Assembly: GCA_015228895.1 (NCBI GenBank)
Contig: JADGCR010000060.1
Coordinates: 1 to 11,303 of the forward strand
DNA from: Magnetococcales bacterium
Lineage (GTDB): Bacteria > Pseudomonadota > Magnetococcia > Magnetococcales > Magnetaquicoccaceae
Direction of reading: 5' to 3'
DNA: 11,303 nt
Position 1 is the stretch's first letter. Each line of letters starts with the position of its first letter. Under the pieces are notes generated by a model. It saw nothing but the letters and a program-made list of their open reading frames with translations, did not search any database and was not told where the DNA came from. Positions 1-7,352 of this stretch are shown here, piece by piece. The translations under genes were made by a program, and so were the position numbers.

Positions 1-1
1 T

Positions 2-1156
2 TTCATCCGGGTGTTTCTCGGCCTGTTGTTCCTGGTGCTGCTGGGGGCGGGCGCGTTTGGTTATGTGGAGATCCAGGGCCATGCCGTCACCGGCATGAAC
101 AATCAGATCGTCTGGGGTTTGCCCCATGTCTTCGCCATTTCGCTGCTGGTGATGGCTTCCGGCGCGCTGAACATGGGCTCCATGTCCACGGTGTTCGCGG
201 TCAAGCAGTTCGAGCAGTTCGGGCGCTTTTCGGCCTTTTTGTCCATCGCCCTGCTGATTGGCGGTCTGACGGTGCTGCTGCTGGACCTGGGCAGACCGGA
301 CGTCATGCTGTTGCCCATGGTCCACATGAACTTCCGTTCCATGTTCACCTGGAACGTCTTTTTGTATACCGGCTTCATGGTCCTTTGCCTGCTCTATCTC
401 TGGACCATGTTCGAGTACAAGCAGTACAAGAAATTCGTGGGGACGGCGGCCTTTGGCTGGCGTTTGATCCTGACCACCGGGACGGGCTCCATCTTCGGGG
501 TGATCCAGGGACGGGAGGTGTTCGGTTCCGCCATCACCGCGCCGACCTTTGTGGCGGCCTCGTTGACTTCAGGAACGGCCATCGGCATTCTGTTGCTGGT
601 GTACGCCTATCGCCACACCGGGCGGTTCCTGGATGACAAACTGGTTTTCGGGATGCGCAACGCTTTGATTTTCTTCATGATGCTCTTCTCCTACCTGTTG
701 GTGGTGGAGAAATTCACCCGTCTTTACGATCCGGCTTCCTACGATGTCCAAATGTGGATTCTCACCGGACCATGGGCCTGGCTCTATTGGGGCGGGGTGT
801 GGGGGGTCGGCGTGGTGATCCCGTTGTTGATGTTGTTCAATCATGGCCTGGGCAACCGGGTCGGCGGGGTTCTGCTGGCCTCCGGTTTCGTGATTGCCGG
901 GACTTTCTGTTTCGTGTCCCATACCTTGCTGGCGGGCCAATCCTATCCCTTCGATCTTTTTCCCGGATACCACATCTCCAGCGCCTTCCAGGATGGGGTG
1001 GTGGGGAGTTATACCCCGTCAGTGCTGGAACTGATCCTCGGACTGGGCGGGGTGGGGGTCTCCGGCCTGATTTTTCTGCTGGGAGTGCGCTTTTTCCGTA
1101 TGCTCCCCAGAGAGGGTGTGGCTCCCAAGGGCTGGGATGTACCCTGGAATCCATGA
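2..1156 (+). CDS. dsrP: DsrP/NrfD-family integral membrane subunit of a Dsr-type redox complex (5' end cut by window)
   Basis: This is a polytopic inner-membrane protein of the NrfD/PsrC family. In the DsrMKJOP complex this subunit exchanges electrons with the quinone pool and links it to dissimilatory sulfur oxidation or reduction. About ten hydrophobic segments span the whole reading frame. Family-typical blocks are visible: GHAVTGMNNQIVWGLPHVFA near the start, LDLGRPD, LTTGTGSIFGVI in the middle, and GQSYPFDLFPGY followed by DGVVGSYTPS near the end. These match DsrP better, from memory, than other NrfD relatives. The frame is open to the first base. A GTG at 11 could act as a start, but coding-like hydrophobic sequence begins before it and the family is about 400 residues, so roughly 10-25 N-terminal residues probably lie outside the window. 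The stop is TGA at 1154-1156. It is likely the last gene of its operon, because a strong hairpin follows. A membrane anchor of another molybdoenzyme or polysulfide reductase is the alternative. Confidence 0.85.
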   Translation, partial: FIRVFLGLLFLVLLGAGAFGYVEIQGHAVTGMNNQIVWGLPHVFAISLLVMASGALNMGSMSTVFAVKQFEQFGRFSAFLSIALLIGGLTVLLLDLGRPDVMLLPMVHMNFRSMFTWNVFLYTGFMVLCLLYLWTMFEYKQYKKFVGTAAFGWRLILTTGTGSIFGVIQGREVFGSAITAPTFVAASLTSGTAIGILLLVYAYRHTGRFLDDKLVFGMRNALIFFMMLFSYLLVVEKFTRLYDPASYDVQMWILTGPWAWLYWGGVWGVGVVIPLLMLFNHGLGNRVGGVLLASGFVIAGTFCFVSHTLLAGQSYPFDLFPGYHISSAFQDGVVGSYTPSVLELILGLGGVGVSGLIFLLGVRFFRMLPREGVAPKGWDVPWNP

Positions 1157-1165
1157 TGGTTTCGC

Positions 1166-1200
1166 GCTCTCGCCACTGCCGTCCGGTCAGTGGCGAGGGC
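1166..1200 (+). terminator. Strong hairpin after dsrP, probable transcription end
   Basis: The arms at 1166-1178 and 1188-1200 form a 13-bp stem that is perfect except for one T-G wobble, around a 9-nt loop. It starts 10 nt after the dsrP stop. No clean T-tract follows, so it may act as a Rho-assisted terminator or as an RNA-stability or processing element and not as a textbook intrinsic terminator. It separates dsrP from the secretion genes. Confidence 0.5.
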
Positions 1201-1229
1201 TGTGCGCCCTTCATGTGTGAGCATGTTGC

Positions 1230-1559
1230 GTGAGCGTCTTGTTGCAGGCGTTGCAGAGAGCTTACGAGACCTCTTCCCGACCGGATTCCGCCATTATCCT
1301 GCCCAACCATCGGGGATCGCGCCGGGCCAAGGCCCCGCGTCCCTGGCAGTCGCTGTCGCTTCTGACGGCTCTTTTGTTGTTGACAGCCATCGGGTATCAT
1401 TATCTGCGAACCGGGCCAGCGCCGCATGACTCGGTATCGTTACGTTTGAGTCGGGTGTTGTCCTCCTGGGAGGGGGGGGTCGAAGAGGCGTCCGTCCCGC
1501 CTCCGGGGGGGATCCGGTTGCAAACCAGTGCGCGTTGCGCATCGCTGCCATTTCAATGA
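1230..1559 (+). CDS. Short GspB-like single-pass membrane protein of the type II secretion cluster
   Basis: This is a 109-residue protein starting at GTG. The first residues, MSVLLQALQRAYETS, resemble the N-terminus of GspB/ExeB proteins, which begin with a short amphipathic helix of the form MSxxLxALxxAE. A basic, proline-containing stretch follows (about 24-40), then one membrane helix at about 41-59 (SLSLLTALLLLTAIGYHYL). The tail of about 50 residues is low in complexity and lacks the globular C-terminal domain of full-length GspB, so the protein is either reduced or truncated. Evidence that it is real: its TGA (1557-1559) overlaps the gspD ATG (1556-1558) in an ATGA junction, and the membrane helix is well formed. 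Evidence for doubt: no clear Shine-Dalgarno precedes the GTG, and runs of eight and seven G within the gene could hide a frameshift. If real, it would assist secretin assembly by linking inner membrane and periplasm; this is inference from the family. Confidence 0.55.
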   Translation: MSVLLQALQRAYETSSRPDSAIILPNHRGSRRAKAPRPWQSLSLLTALLLLTAIGYHYLRTGPAPHDSVSLRLSRVLSSWEGGVEEASVPPPGGIRLQTSARCASLPFQ

Positions 1560-3736
1560 GTTTTCATGCGGGGGATGCCATCGATACCCTCTTTTCATCG
1601 TTGCGCCGGGTGGTTCTTGTCTCGTTCTGGTTGCTGTTGCCACTCCCATCCCTTGCGGCCAATCTGACCCTCAACCTCAAGGGGGCGGATCTGACCACCC
1701 TCATCGAAACGGTTGCCCAGGCCACCGGGCACAATTTCATCCTCGATCCGCAAATCAAGGGGAAGGTCACGGTCATCTCCTCCAAATCCATGACCGAAAA
1801 GGATCTCTATCAGATGTTTCTCTCCATTCTGGAGGTGTATGGATACATCGCCGTGCCCACGGACGGGGGAGCGATCAAGATTCTTCCGGATACCGAACTC
1901 AAATACAGCGCCACCCCGAATGACTCCCTGGCCCTGGATGGGAGCGAGGTGGTGACACGGGTTTTCAAGCTCAAACACGTCAACGCCAACCGACTGTTGG
2001 CCGCACTGCGTCCACTGGCCAGTCCCAAGGCCCACATGGCGGCCTACGAGGACGGGAATCTCCTGATCCTGACGGATCACGCCGAAGTGACCGGGCGGTT
2101 GGCCCAGATCGTTCAACGGGTGGATCAGCCCGCGGACGGGGAGGTGGAGGTGGTCTCGATGCAGAACGGTTCCGCCATCGAAGTGGCGCGGGTCCTCAAC
2201 GCTCTGGAACAAGGTCCGGGTCCGGCGACTGGACAGCCTCCGGGGCAACCGCTGAAGCCGGTCGCCATCGCCGACGAGCGGACCAACACGGTGCTGATCG
2301 GCGGAGACAAGGCCACCCGCTTGCGCCTGCGCACCATCATCACCCATCTGGACATCCCGGTGGAGATCGCCGGCAATACCAGGGTGGTCAATCTGCGTTT
2401 CGCCGGGGCCAAGAGGATGGTCGAGGTGCTGCTCTCCATGGGGCAGGACTATCTGAAGAATCTCCAGAAGGACAAGCGTTCGGAAAACGGCATCGTCAAT
2501 GTGCAGGCCTACGAGGGAACCAACTCCCTGGTGATCACCGCCCCTCCGGCGTTGCTCAAGTCCATGCAGGATGTCATCCGCAGATTGGATGTGCGCCAGG
2601 CCCAGGTGCAGGTGGAGGCCATCATCGTCGAGGTTTCGGTCAGAAAGGCGGCGGAACTGGGGGTGCAGTGGGGGATTCTGGGAGGCAACGGGGATCACCC
2701 CGGTCTGCTCTCCGGGACCAATTTTCCCAGTGCCAATCCCGGTCTGCTGCAATTGGGGAGCGTGGTGGCCAAGGGGTTGAGCGATGCGGGCGCGGCGGGC
2801 GTGACCACGGCCTCCGGCCTGCTCATGGGGGGATCGGATGGAGATCATTTCGCCCTGCTGCTCCGAGCCTTGAACAGCGACGCCTCCAACAATGTCCTTT
2901 CCACACCCACGGTGGTGACCCTGGACAACGAGGAGGCGGAGATCATGGTCGGCTCCAAAATTTCCGTGACCACGGGTCAGGCCAACACCATCGCCGGGGG
3001 GAATCCCTTTACCACCATCAGCCGGGAGAATGTGGGGCTGACCTTGAAGGTCCGGCCCCAGATCAGCGAAGGGGATGTGGTGCGCATGGAAATCTTGCAG
3101 GAGGTCTCGGAAATCGCCGCCACCCGGGACGCCTACGGCAATCGGGATACGGACAACCGGACCATCAGGACCTCGGTGCTGGTGGACGATCAACAGATCC
3201 TGGTGCTGGGTGGCCTGATTCGCAACGGACGGCAGCAGAACGTCGAGAAGGTTCCGATCCTGGGGGATCTTCCCTTGCTGGGTGGGTTGTTTCGCGCGGA
3301 AGGCTCCACGGACGAGAAGCGCAATCTCATGGTCTTCCTGCGTCCCAAGATCCTGCGCACCAGAGAGGACGGGATGCACCTCACCCACGAGAAATACCGC
3401 TCCATGCGCCAATACCAGTTGTCCGCCCCCCAGGGTCGGGGTCCCGCGACCCTGGAGGGGGAGACCCCCGTGCTGCCGGAACTGGCGGTTCCCTTCCCGG
3501 CATCCTCCACGGATTCCCTGGAGAACGTCTCTCCGCTGCCCCGTCCTTCCGTGGTGCAATCCCAGCCTGTGAGACGGGCGCGGCAGCCCCCCAGGGAGAT
3601 TCCCCCCAAACCGATCCGCGCCGCCCCTTCCGTCACTTTGCAAAGAGGCCAGCCTGTTGTGCTGCGGCAGTTGAACGCCACCACCCCACGGATTCCGGCG
3701 CGGATTCTGGGAGAAGCGGCGGATGACCTCCACTGA
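1556..3736 (+). CDS. gspD: Type II secretion system secretin GspD
   Basis: This is the outer-membrane secretin through which folded periplasmic proteins are exported. The protein has 726 residues from ATG 1556, a usual length for the family. A signal peptide occupies about 1-35 with a long n-region and a SLAA cleavage site. The N0 domain follows (about 36-108), then N1 (about 132-195), N2 (about 198-272) and N3 (about 274-352), each with the RVxxLxxxxA-type ring-building pattern. The secretin core (about 358-601) contains NVLSTPTVVTLDNEEAEIMV from residue 446, VGLTLKVRPQI, and the signature VPILGDLPLLGGLF at 566-579. A proline- and arginine-rich tail (602-726) follows. A TTG at 1535 is an in-frame alternative start, but ATG 1556 fits the ATGA overlap with the upstream gene, which implies coupled translation. 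There is no own Shine-Dalgarno, consistent with coupling. gspE starts within its last codons. Confidence 0.97.
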   Translation: MSFHAGDAIDTLFSSLRRVVLVSFWLLLPLPSLAANLTLNLKGADLTTLIETVAQATGHNFILDPQIKGKVTVISSKSMTEKDLYQMFLSILEVYGYIAVPTDGGAIKILPDTELKYSATPNDSLALDGSEVVTRVFKLKHVNANRLLAALRPLASPKAHMAAYEDGNLLILTDHAEVTGRLAQIVQRVDQPADGEVEVVSMQNGSAIEVARVLNALEQGPGPATGQPPGQPLKPVAIADERTNTVLIGGDKATRLRLRTIITHLDIPVEIAGNTRVVNLRFAGAKRMVEVLLSMGQDYLKNLQKDKRSENGIVNVQAYEGTNSLVITAPPALLKSMQDVIRRLDVRQAQVQVEAIIVEVSVRKAAELGVQWGILGGNGDHPGLLSGTNFPSANPGLLQLGSVVAKGLSDAGAAGVTTASGLLMGGSDGDHFALLLRALNSDASNNVLSTPTVVTLDNEEAEIMVGSKISVTTGQANTIAGGNPFTTISRENVGLTLKVRPQISEGDVVRMEILQEVSEIAATRDAYGNRDTDNRTIRTSVLVDDQQILVLGGLIRNGRQQNVEKVPILGDLPLLGGLFRAEGSTDEKRNLMVFLRPKILRTREDGMHLTHEKYRSMRQYQLSAPQGRGPATLEGETPVLPELAVPFPASSTDSLENVSPLPRPSVVQSQPVRRARQPPREIPPKPIRAAPSVTLQRGQPVVLRQLNATTPRIPARILGEAADDLH

Positions 3737-5219
3737 CGGGTCCGGCAAGACGCCGGTGATCTCTTTTGCGTTTGCCAGGCGACATGGTGCCCTGGTGGGT
3801 GGCGTGGAGGAGGGGGGTGGTCTGCGGGTGTTGCATCGCCCGGATCTCTCTTTGGGGGTGTTGCTGGAAATCAGAAGGCGTTTTCGGCGCGAGCTGCATT
3901 TGACGGAACTGGCGCCGGGACCCTTCGAGGAGATGCTGCGCCGGACCTTCGAGGCGGGCTCTTCCCGGACCATGGAGGAGATGGAGGGGTTGGAGGAGGA
4001 GCTGGATCTGGCCCAGGCCGCCGAGGAGGTCGGGGAGCCGCGGGATCTGGCCGAGAGCGCCGACGACGCGCCCATCATCCGTTTGATCAACGCCCTGGTG
4101 ACGGAGGCGGTCAAGAAGGGGGCCTCGGACATTCATCTGGAGCCTTACGAGGACTCTCTGGTGGTGCGGTTTCGGGTGGACGGAGTGCTGCGCAAGGTGC
4201 TGGAGCCAAAGCGGGCGCTGGCCGCGTCGCTTGCCTCCCGTGTCAAGGTGATGGCCCGTTTGGACATTGCCGAGAAGCGGTTGCCCCAGGATGGACGGAT
4301 TTCGTTGCGCATTGCCGGGCGTCCGGTGGATGTGCGGGTCTCCACGTTGCCCACGGGGCATGGGGAACGGGTGGTGATGCGGTTGCTGGACAGGCAGGCC
4401 GGGCGGTTGACTCTGGAAGAACTGGATATGACCCCGGCCATGCGGGCGGGTCTGGATCGATTGATCCACCGTCCGAACGGGATCCTCCTGGTGACCGGCC
4501 CTACGGGTTCGGGCAAGACCACCACCCTGTACGCCGTGTTGCGACGTTTGAATGAGACCAGCCGCAACATCATGACCGTGGAGGATCCCATCGAGTACGA
4601 TCTGGAGGGGATCGGTCAAACCCACGTCAACATCAAGGTGGATTTGACCTTCGCCCGGGGTTTGCGGGCCATTTTGCGCCAGGATCCGGACATCGTGATG
4701 GTGGGGGAGATCCGCGACGTGGAGACGGCGCGCATCGCCGTGCAGGCGAGTCTCACGGGTCATCTGGTATTGTCCACCTTGCACACCAACAGTGCCATCG
4801 GCGCCGTGGCCCGTTTGCGGGACATGGGGATCGAGCCTTATTTGCTGTCATCGAGTCTGGCGGCGGTGGTGGCGCAGAGACTGGTCCGTTTGTTGTGCGA
4901 GGCGTGCAAGATGCCCCATGAGGTCTCGGAGCAGGAGTGGCGCGCCTTGGCTTCGCAAGGGGCGCGACCCGCCACCCTTTACCGTCCCGTTGGATGCGAC
5001 GCCTGTTTGGGGAGTGGCTATGCGGGTCGGGCCGGCATCTACGAGCTGGTGCCATTGGATGACACCTTGAAGCGTTTGATTCACGACAACGCCGGGGAGC
5101 GGGAAGTCACCGCCCACGCTCGCACTTTTTCCCAAAGCCTGCGGGAAGACGGCCTGCGTTTGCTGCAAACGGGCCGCACCACCATCGAGGAGATCGTGCG
5201 GGTGACGCGGGAGGATTGA
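3723..5219 (+). CDS. gspE: Type II secretion system assembly ATPase GspE
   Basis: This is the cytoplasmic hexameric ATPase that powers pseudopilus assembly in type II secretion. It has 498 residues, a normal length. A divergent N-terminal domain (about 1-110, partly glutamate-rich) precedes the conserved N2 domain (ASDIHLEPY, about 134-142). The catalytic domain has Walker A GPTGSGKTT at 259-267, the Asp box (TVEDPIEYDLEGIGQTHVN, 285-303), Walker B (RQDPDIVMVGEIRD, 319-332) and the His box STLHTNSA (351-358). The zinc-binding tetracysteine motif is intact: C392 and C395, then C425 and C428, spaced CX2C-X29-CX2C, which separates GspE from PilT-type ATPases. The start ATG 3723 lies 14 nt inside the end of gspD. 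A GGGAGAAG at 3709-3716 serves as Shine-Dalgarno 6 nt upstream. The related PilB is the main alternative, but the gspD overlap argues for GspE. Confidence 0.97.
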   Translation: MTSTDGSGKTPVISFAFARRHGALVGGVEEGGGLRVLHRPDLSLGVLLEIRRRFRRELHLTELAPGPFEEMLRRTFEAGSSRTMEEMEGLEEELDLAQAAEEVGEPRDLAESADDAPIIRLINALVTEAVKKGASDIHLEPYEDSLVVRFRVDGVLRKVLEPKRALAASLASRVKVMARLDIAEKRLPQDGRISLRIAGRPVDVRVSTLPTGHGERVVMRLLDRQAGRLTLEELDMTPAMRAGLDRLIHRPNGILLVTGPTGSGKTTTLYAVLRRLNETSRNIMTVEDPIEYDLEGIGQTHVNIKVDLTFARGLRAILRQDPDIVMVGEIRDVETARIAVQASLTGHLVLSTLHTNSAIGAVARLRDMGIEPYLLSSSLAAVVAQRLVRLLCEACKMPHEVSEQEWRALASQGARPATLYRPVGCDACLGSGYAGRAGIYELVPLDDTLKRLIHDNAGEREVTAHARTFSQSLREDGLRLLQTGRTTIEEIVRVTRED

Positions 5220-5232
5220 TTGGGTTTTGCAT

Positions 5233-5254
5233 GGAGGCTTCAGCTCCTTTTTTT
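5233..5254 (+). terminator. Likely Rho-independent terminator of the gspB-like/gspD/gspE unit
   Basis: GGAG at 5233-5236 pairs with CTCC at 5244-5247. The stem can be extended by one C-G pair around a bulged G, closing a TTCA loop. Seven T follow at 5248-5254. The stem is short, but hairpin plus T-run sits 14 nt after the gspE stop, as expected. It overlaps the 3' end of the convergent RloB gene. Confidence 0.5.
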
Positions 5255-5917
5255 GCAGGGTGCTGTGGGTGTTTTCCTGCCCATTTTGCAGATGCATTCT
5301 AACAGTTTGTAGAGATTGGATGAGGGGTTTGGGTGCGGCATCTCTTCTTGCTCTGCGCGTTGCATGGCAGACTGCGCATGCTTTATGGCAAGCTCATAAT
5401 TGGGTGTCATGAGTTCCAGATCAAACAGTTTGCCCTTGTCTTTATCATATTTCGGCATCCTTTGTTTCAGTCTGGATTGGGCAACATGGCGGTGTAGTTC
5501 TCCTGTTGGGGGAGGATCGAAATGGTACAAAGCCCAGATTTCAATGCAAGGATTGGAAAGAGCGACCTGAATACCAGCATTTTTTGCTCTGGTCAGAATG
5601 TCAGGGATTTCGTGGGCATGTTCATCCACGTCAATGACCATCCAAATTTTAAACATTTCATGATTATTTTGGTGTTCTTTTGTTTTCTTTTTTTTCTCTG
5701 CAAGAGCACGCTGCAAGACCGTCTTGGGTACTCCGCAGGGGGAGATGATATGCTCATGAGGTCGCAAAACCACACCGTGTTGCGCGGCAAAGCCGATCAG
5801 ATAATGGGGTTCAGTGTTTTGACCCTCGCAACAAATGATCAAATCAGGTCGTGGCGGGTGGGGGCGAGGTGGGGTGTGCAGAGCGCGTGGGGGAGGGATG
5901 CGGCGTTTGGTGGTCAT
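5240..5917 (-). CDS. rloB: RloB-family protein, putative TOPRIM-like nuclease partner of the upstream ATPase
   Basis: This 225-residue protein matches RloB-family proteins, which are typically about 180-230 residues. After a basic, proline-rich N-terminus (1-24) come the family blocks: LIICCEGQNTEPHYL at 26-40 with E31, the WMVIDVDEH block at 92-100 with acidic residues D96 and D98, SNPCIEIWALYHF at 121-133, and NPSSNLYKLLE near the C-terminus (197-207). A glutamate after a beta strand followed by a DxD motif resembles the metal-binding layout of TOPRIM nucleases; the nuclease role is inference. Its ATG (5917-5915) overlaps the TGA of the ATPase gene in an ATGA junction, so the two are translationally coupled. 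AAA ATPase/RloB pairs occur next to restriction loci (the Rlo name) and, from memory, correspond to the AbiLi/AbiLii abortive-infection pair. A run of eight A in the coding strand (5695-5688) encodes part of a lysine-rich linker. The 3' end is convergent with gspE, with 20 nt between the stops. Confidence 0.88.
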   Translation of the reverse strand: MTTKRRIPPPRALHTPPRPHPPRPDLIICCEGQNTEPHYLIGFAAQHGVVLRPHEHIISPCGVPKTVLQRALAEKKKKTKEHQNNHEMFKIWMVIDVDEHAHEIPDILTRAKNAGIQVALSNPCIEIWALYHFDPPPTGELHRHVAQSRLKQRMPKYDKDKGKLFDLELMTPNYELAIKHAQSAMQRAEQEEMPHPNPSSNLYKLLECICKMGRKTPTAPCKKRS

Positions 5918-7227
5918 GATGCTGTTTGCTCATTGCGGTCAAAGTTTGTTGGATGCAATAAGTTTTCAATTGGTCCCATATAGGGTACACCTCCATACCG
6001 ACCTTTCAGATAGCCGTGCTCCAGATTTTCTCCCTTGCGGAGTTGGGTGGCGGTGAGGGGATAGATCTCCGTAGCACCCTGTACGTTCTTTTCACACAGC
6101 CATATTTGGGCTGGGGCCAACCCCGTCATCAGGTAAGAGTCATGCGTGGCAAACAGGATTTGTGCCTGATTAGGATTGGTGGCGCTATCCTGAAACAGTT
6201 CCAACAACCGTTTGGCCGCATAGGGGTGCAGACCGGATTCCAACTCATCCACCACCAGTAGCCCACCCTGTTCTAAAGTTTGATGAATTTTGATCGCGAT
6301 CCCCAGCATGGTTTGTGTGCCACGGCTTTCCAAGTGATAGGGCAGAGTCAACTTTTCTGATCCTGCTTGATGTTGTAGAGAGATATCTTTCTCGGTGGGC
6401 GGGAAACGTTCCACGGCCTCACGGTGCTTCTTGTCGTTCAGGATTGCATGATTAAAGTGTGTTTTGATTTTATTTTTTATTTCTTCAGGAACATCATGCA
6501 GTTGAATGTCAGAGATGCCGGTATCAGCCTCGCGCAGGAAAGACACCACAAATTCGCGCAGCATTGAATTTGCTTCAAGTTTATTGATATCATGAAATAA
6601 AGATGTTCTAGTGTTAATTTGATTGTCTATTTTAATGCGTTGGCAAAAGAACTTCCATAGAGGATGCAATTGTTTATGGTTATTGATGCCTGCCGTCGAA
6701 AGAAACAGGCTGTCCTCTCGGGTCTGTTCTTTTACGACGTGGTTGTTGCCTTTCATGTGCGGACCAAAATAAAATGTTTCACTTTCTTCTGTATTGCGAT
6801 GGAAAAGTGTGCGGTGGCGGGCACCGAAGGGGAATGCATACAACCACTCCTCCAACACCCGATGCCCATCCAGACGGAAACCATACTGGTAGCGCGTGCC
6901 TTCGACCATGACATCACATTCCATGCGGGAAGGAGCGTTGATCGATGTGTTATCCAAACGGAAAGGGTTTCTGATACTTGGCATCTCTGGTCTGCTATGA
7001 GAGTTTATGATTGCAAATATAAACTGTGACAAGCAGGCCAACAGGTTGCTTTTGCCAGAGGCATTGGCCCCATAGATCCCAACAGCGGGCACCACAGGTT
7101 CCTTGACCCCTTTCACATGCAATAAGCCTCGTATGGCCCCCTGGTTGGATTGTTTTGGAACCACCAAAGAGATCTCCTGGTAGTCACGGAAGGACAACAT
7201 GTTCTCCATGCCAAAACGGAGCAGCAT
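5914..7227 (-). CDS. AAA/ABC-type ATPase (AAA_15/AAA_21, OLD-like), AbiLi/RloA-type
   Basis: This is a 437-residue soluble ATPase with a split ABC-like fold. The N-terminus (FGMENMLSFRDYQEISL) is the usual opening of AAA_15/AAA_21 proteins. Walker A is GANASGKS at 53-60. The signature-like motif is ESRGTQ at 300-305. Walker B is LLVVDELESGLHP at 323-335 with D327 and E328, and the switch histidine is H362 in FATHDSYLM. The C-terminal YLKGRYGGVPYMG block (406-418) is characteristic of ATPases that pair with RloB. The insert between Walker A and the signature is alpha-helical and charged. ATG 7227-7225 is preceded by AGGAG (complement of 7237-7241) at 9-nt spacing, which fixes the start. It is the first gene of a two-gene operon. 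Such ATPases act as sensors or regulators of a nuclease effector in phage-defence systems such as PARIS, Gabija-like OLD and AbiL; the exact trigger here is unknown. Confidence 0.92.
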   Translation of the reverse strand: MLLRFGMENMLSFRDYQEISLVVPKQSNQGAIRGLLHVKGVKEPVVPAVGIYGANASGKSNLLACLSQFIFAIINSHSRPEMPSIRNPFRLDNTSINAPSRMECDVMVEGTRYQYGFRLDGHRVLEEWLYAFPFGARHRTLFHRNTEESETFYFGPHMKGNNHVVKEQTREDSLFLSTAGINNHKQLHPLWKFFCQRIKIDNQINTRTSLFHDINKLEANSMLREFVVSFLREADTGISDIQLHDVPEEIKNKIKTHFNHAILNDKKHREAVERFPPTEKDISLQHQAGSEKLTLPYHLESRGTQTMLGIAIKIHQTLEQGGLLVVDELESGLHPYAAKRLLELFQDSATNPNQAQILFATHDSYLMTGLAPAQIWLCEKNVQGATEIYPLTATQLRKGENLEHGYLKGRYGGVPYMGPIENLLHPTNFDRNEQTAS

Positions 7228-7236
7228 ATGAGTAGA

Positions 7237-7241
7237 CTCCT
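7237..7241 (-). promoter_or_regulatory. Shine-Dalgarno of the island ATPase gene
   Basis: AGGAG on the minus strand lies 9 nt before ATG 7227. It is one of the clearest ribosome sites in the window and supports this start, and no comparable site precedes the downstream RloB gene, which relies on coupling. Confidence 0.7.
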
Positions 7242-7279
7242 GTCACAATTTTGTTGATGAACCTCGCATCTTGATGGCA

Positions 7280-7285
7280 ATTTTA
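7280..7285 (-). promoter_or_regulatory. Tentative -10 element for the ATPase/RloB operon
   Basis: TAAAAT on the minus strand matches five of six positions of a sigma-70 -10 box and lies in an AT-rich stretch about 50 nt upstream of the ATPase start. No good -35 hexamer sits 16-18 nt further upstream, so the call is weak. Confidence 0.2.
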
Positions 7286-7352
7286 ACATATTTATGCGAA
7301 AAAGCCATGCAAATTTTGGTGTCTGGTAAGTTTCTTTTTGATTATTCATATC

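Noticed and set aside
1535..1555. TTG start 21 nt upstream for gspD
   Set aside because: The ATG at 1556 forms an ATGA junction with the preceding stop and gives a cleaner signal peptide.
1595..4132. Open frame of 845 codons on the minus strand opposite gspD and gspE
   Set aside because: Rich in His, Gln, Gly and Pro with no recognisable domains, and fully antisense to two certain genes in GC-rich DNA; a typical shadow frame.
3633..4784. Open frame of 383 codons on the minus strand opposite gspE
   Set aside because: Same composition bias as the frame above and no motif; antisense shadow.
5593..5983. Plus-strand open frames within the RloB/ATPase genes (e.g. 5522-5983)
   Set aside because: They lack family motifs and oppose two motif-rich, coupled genes.
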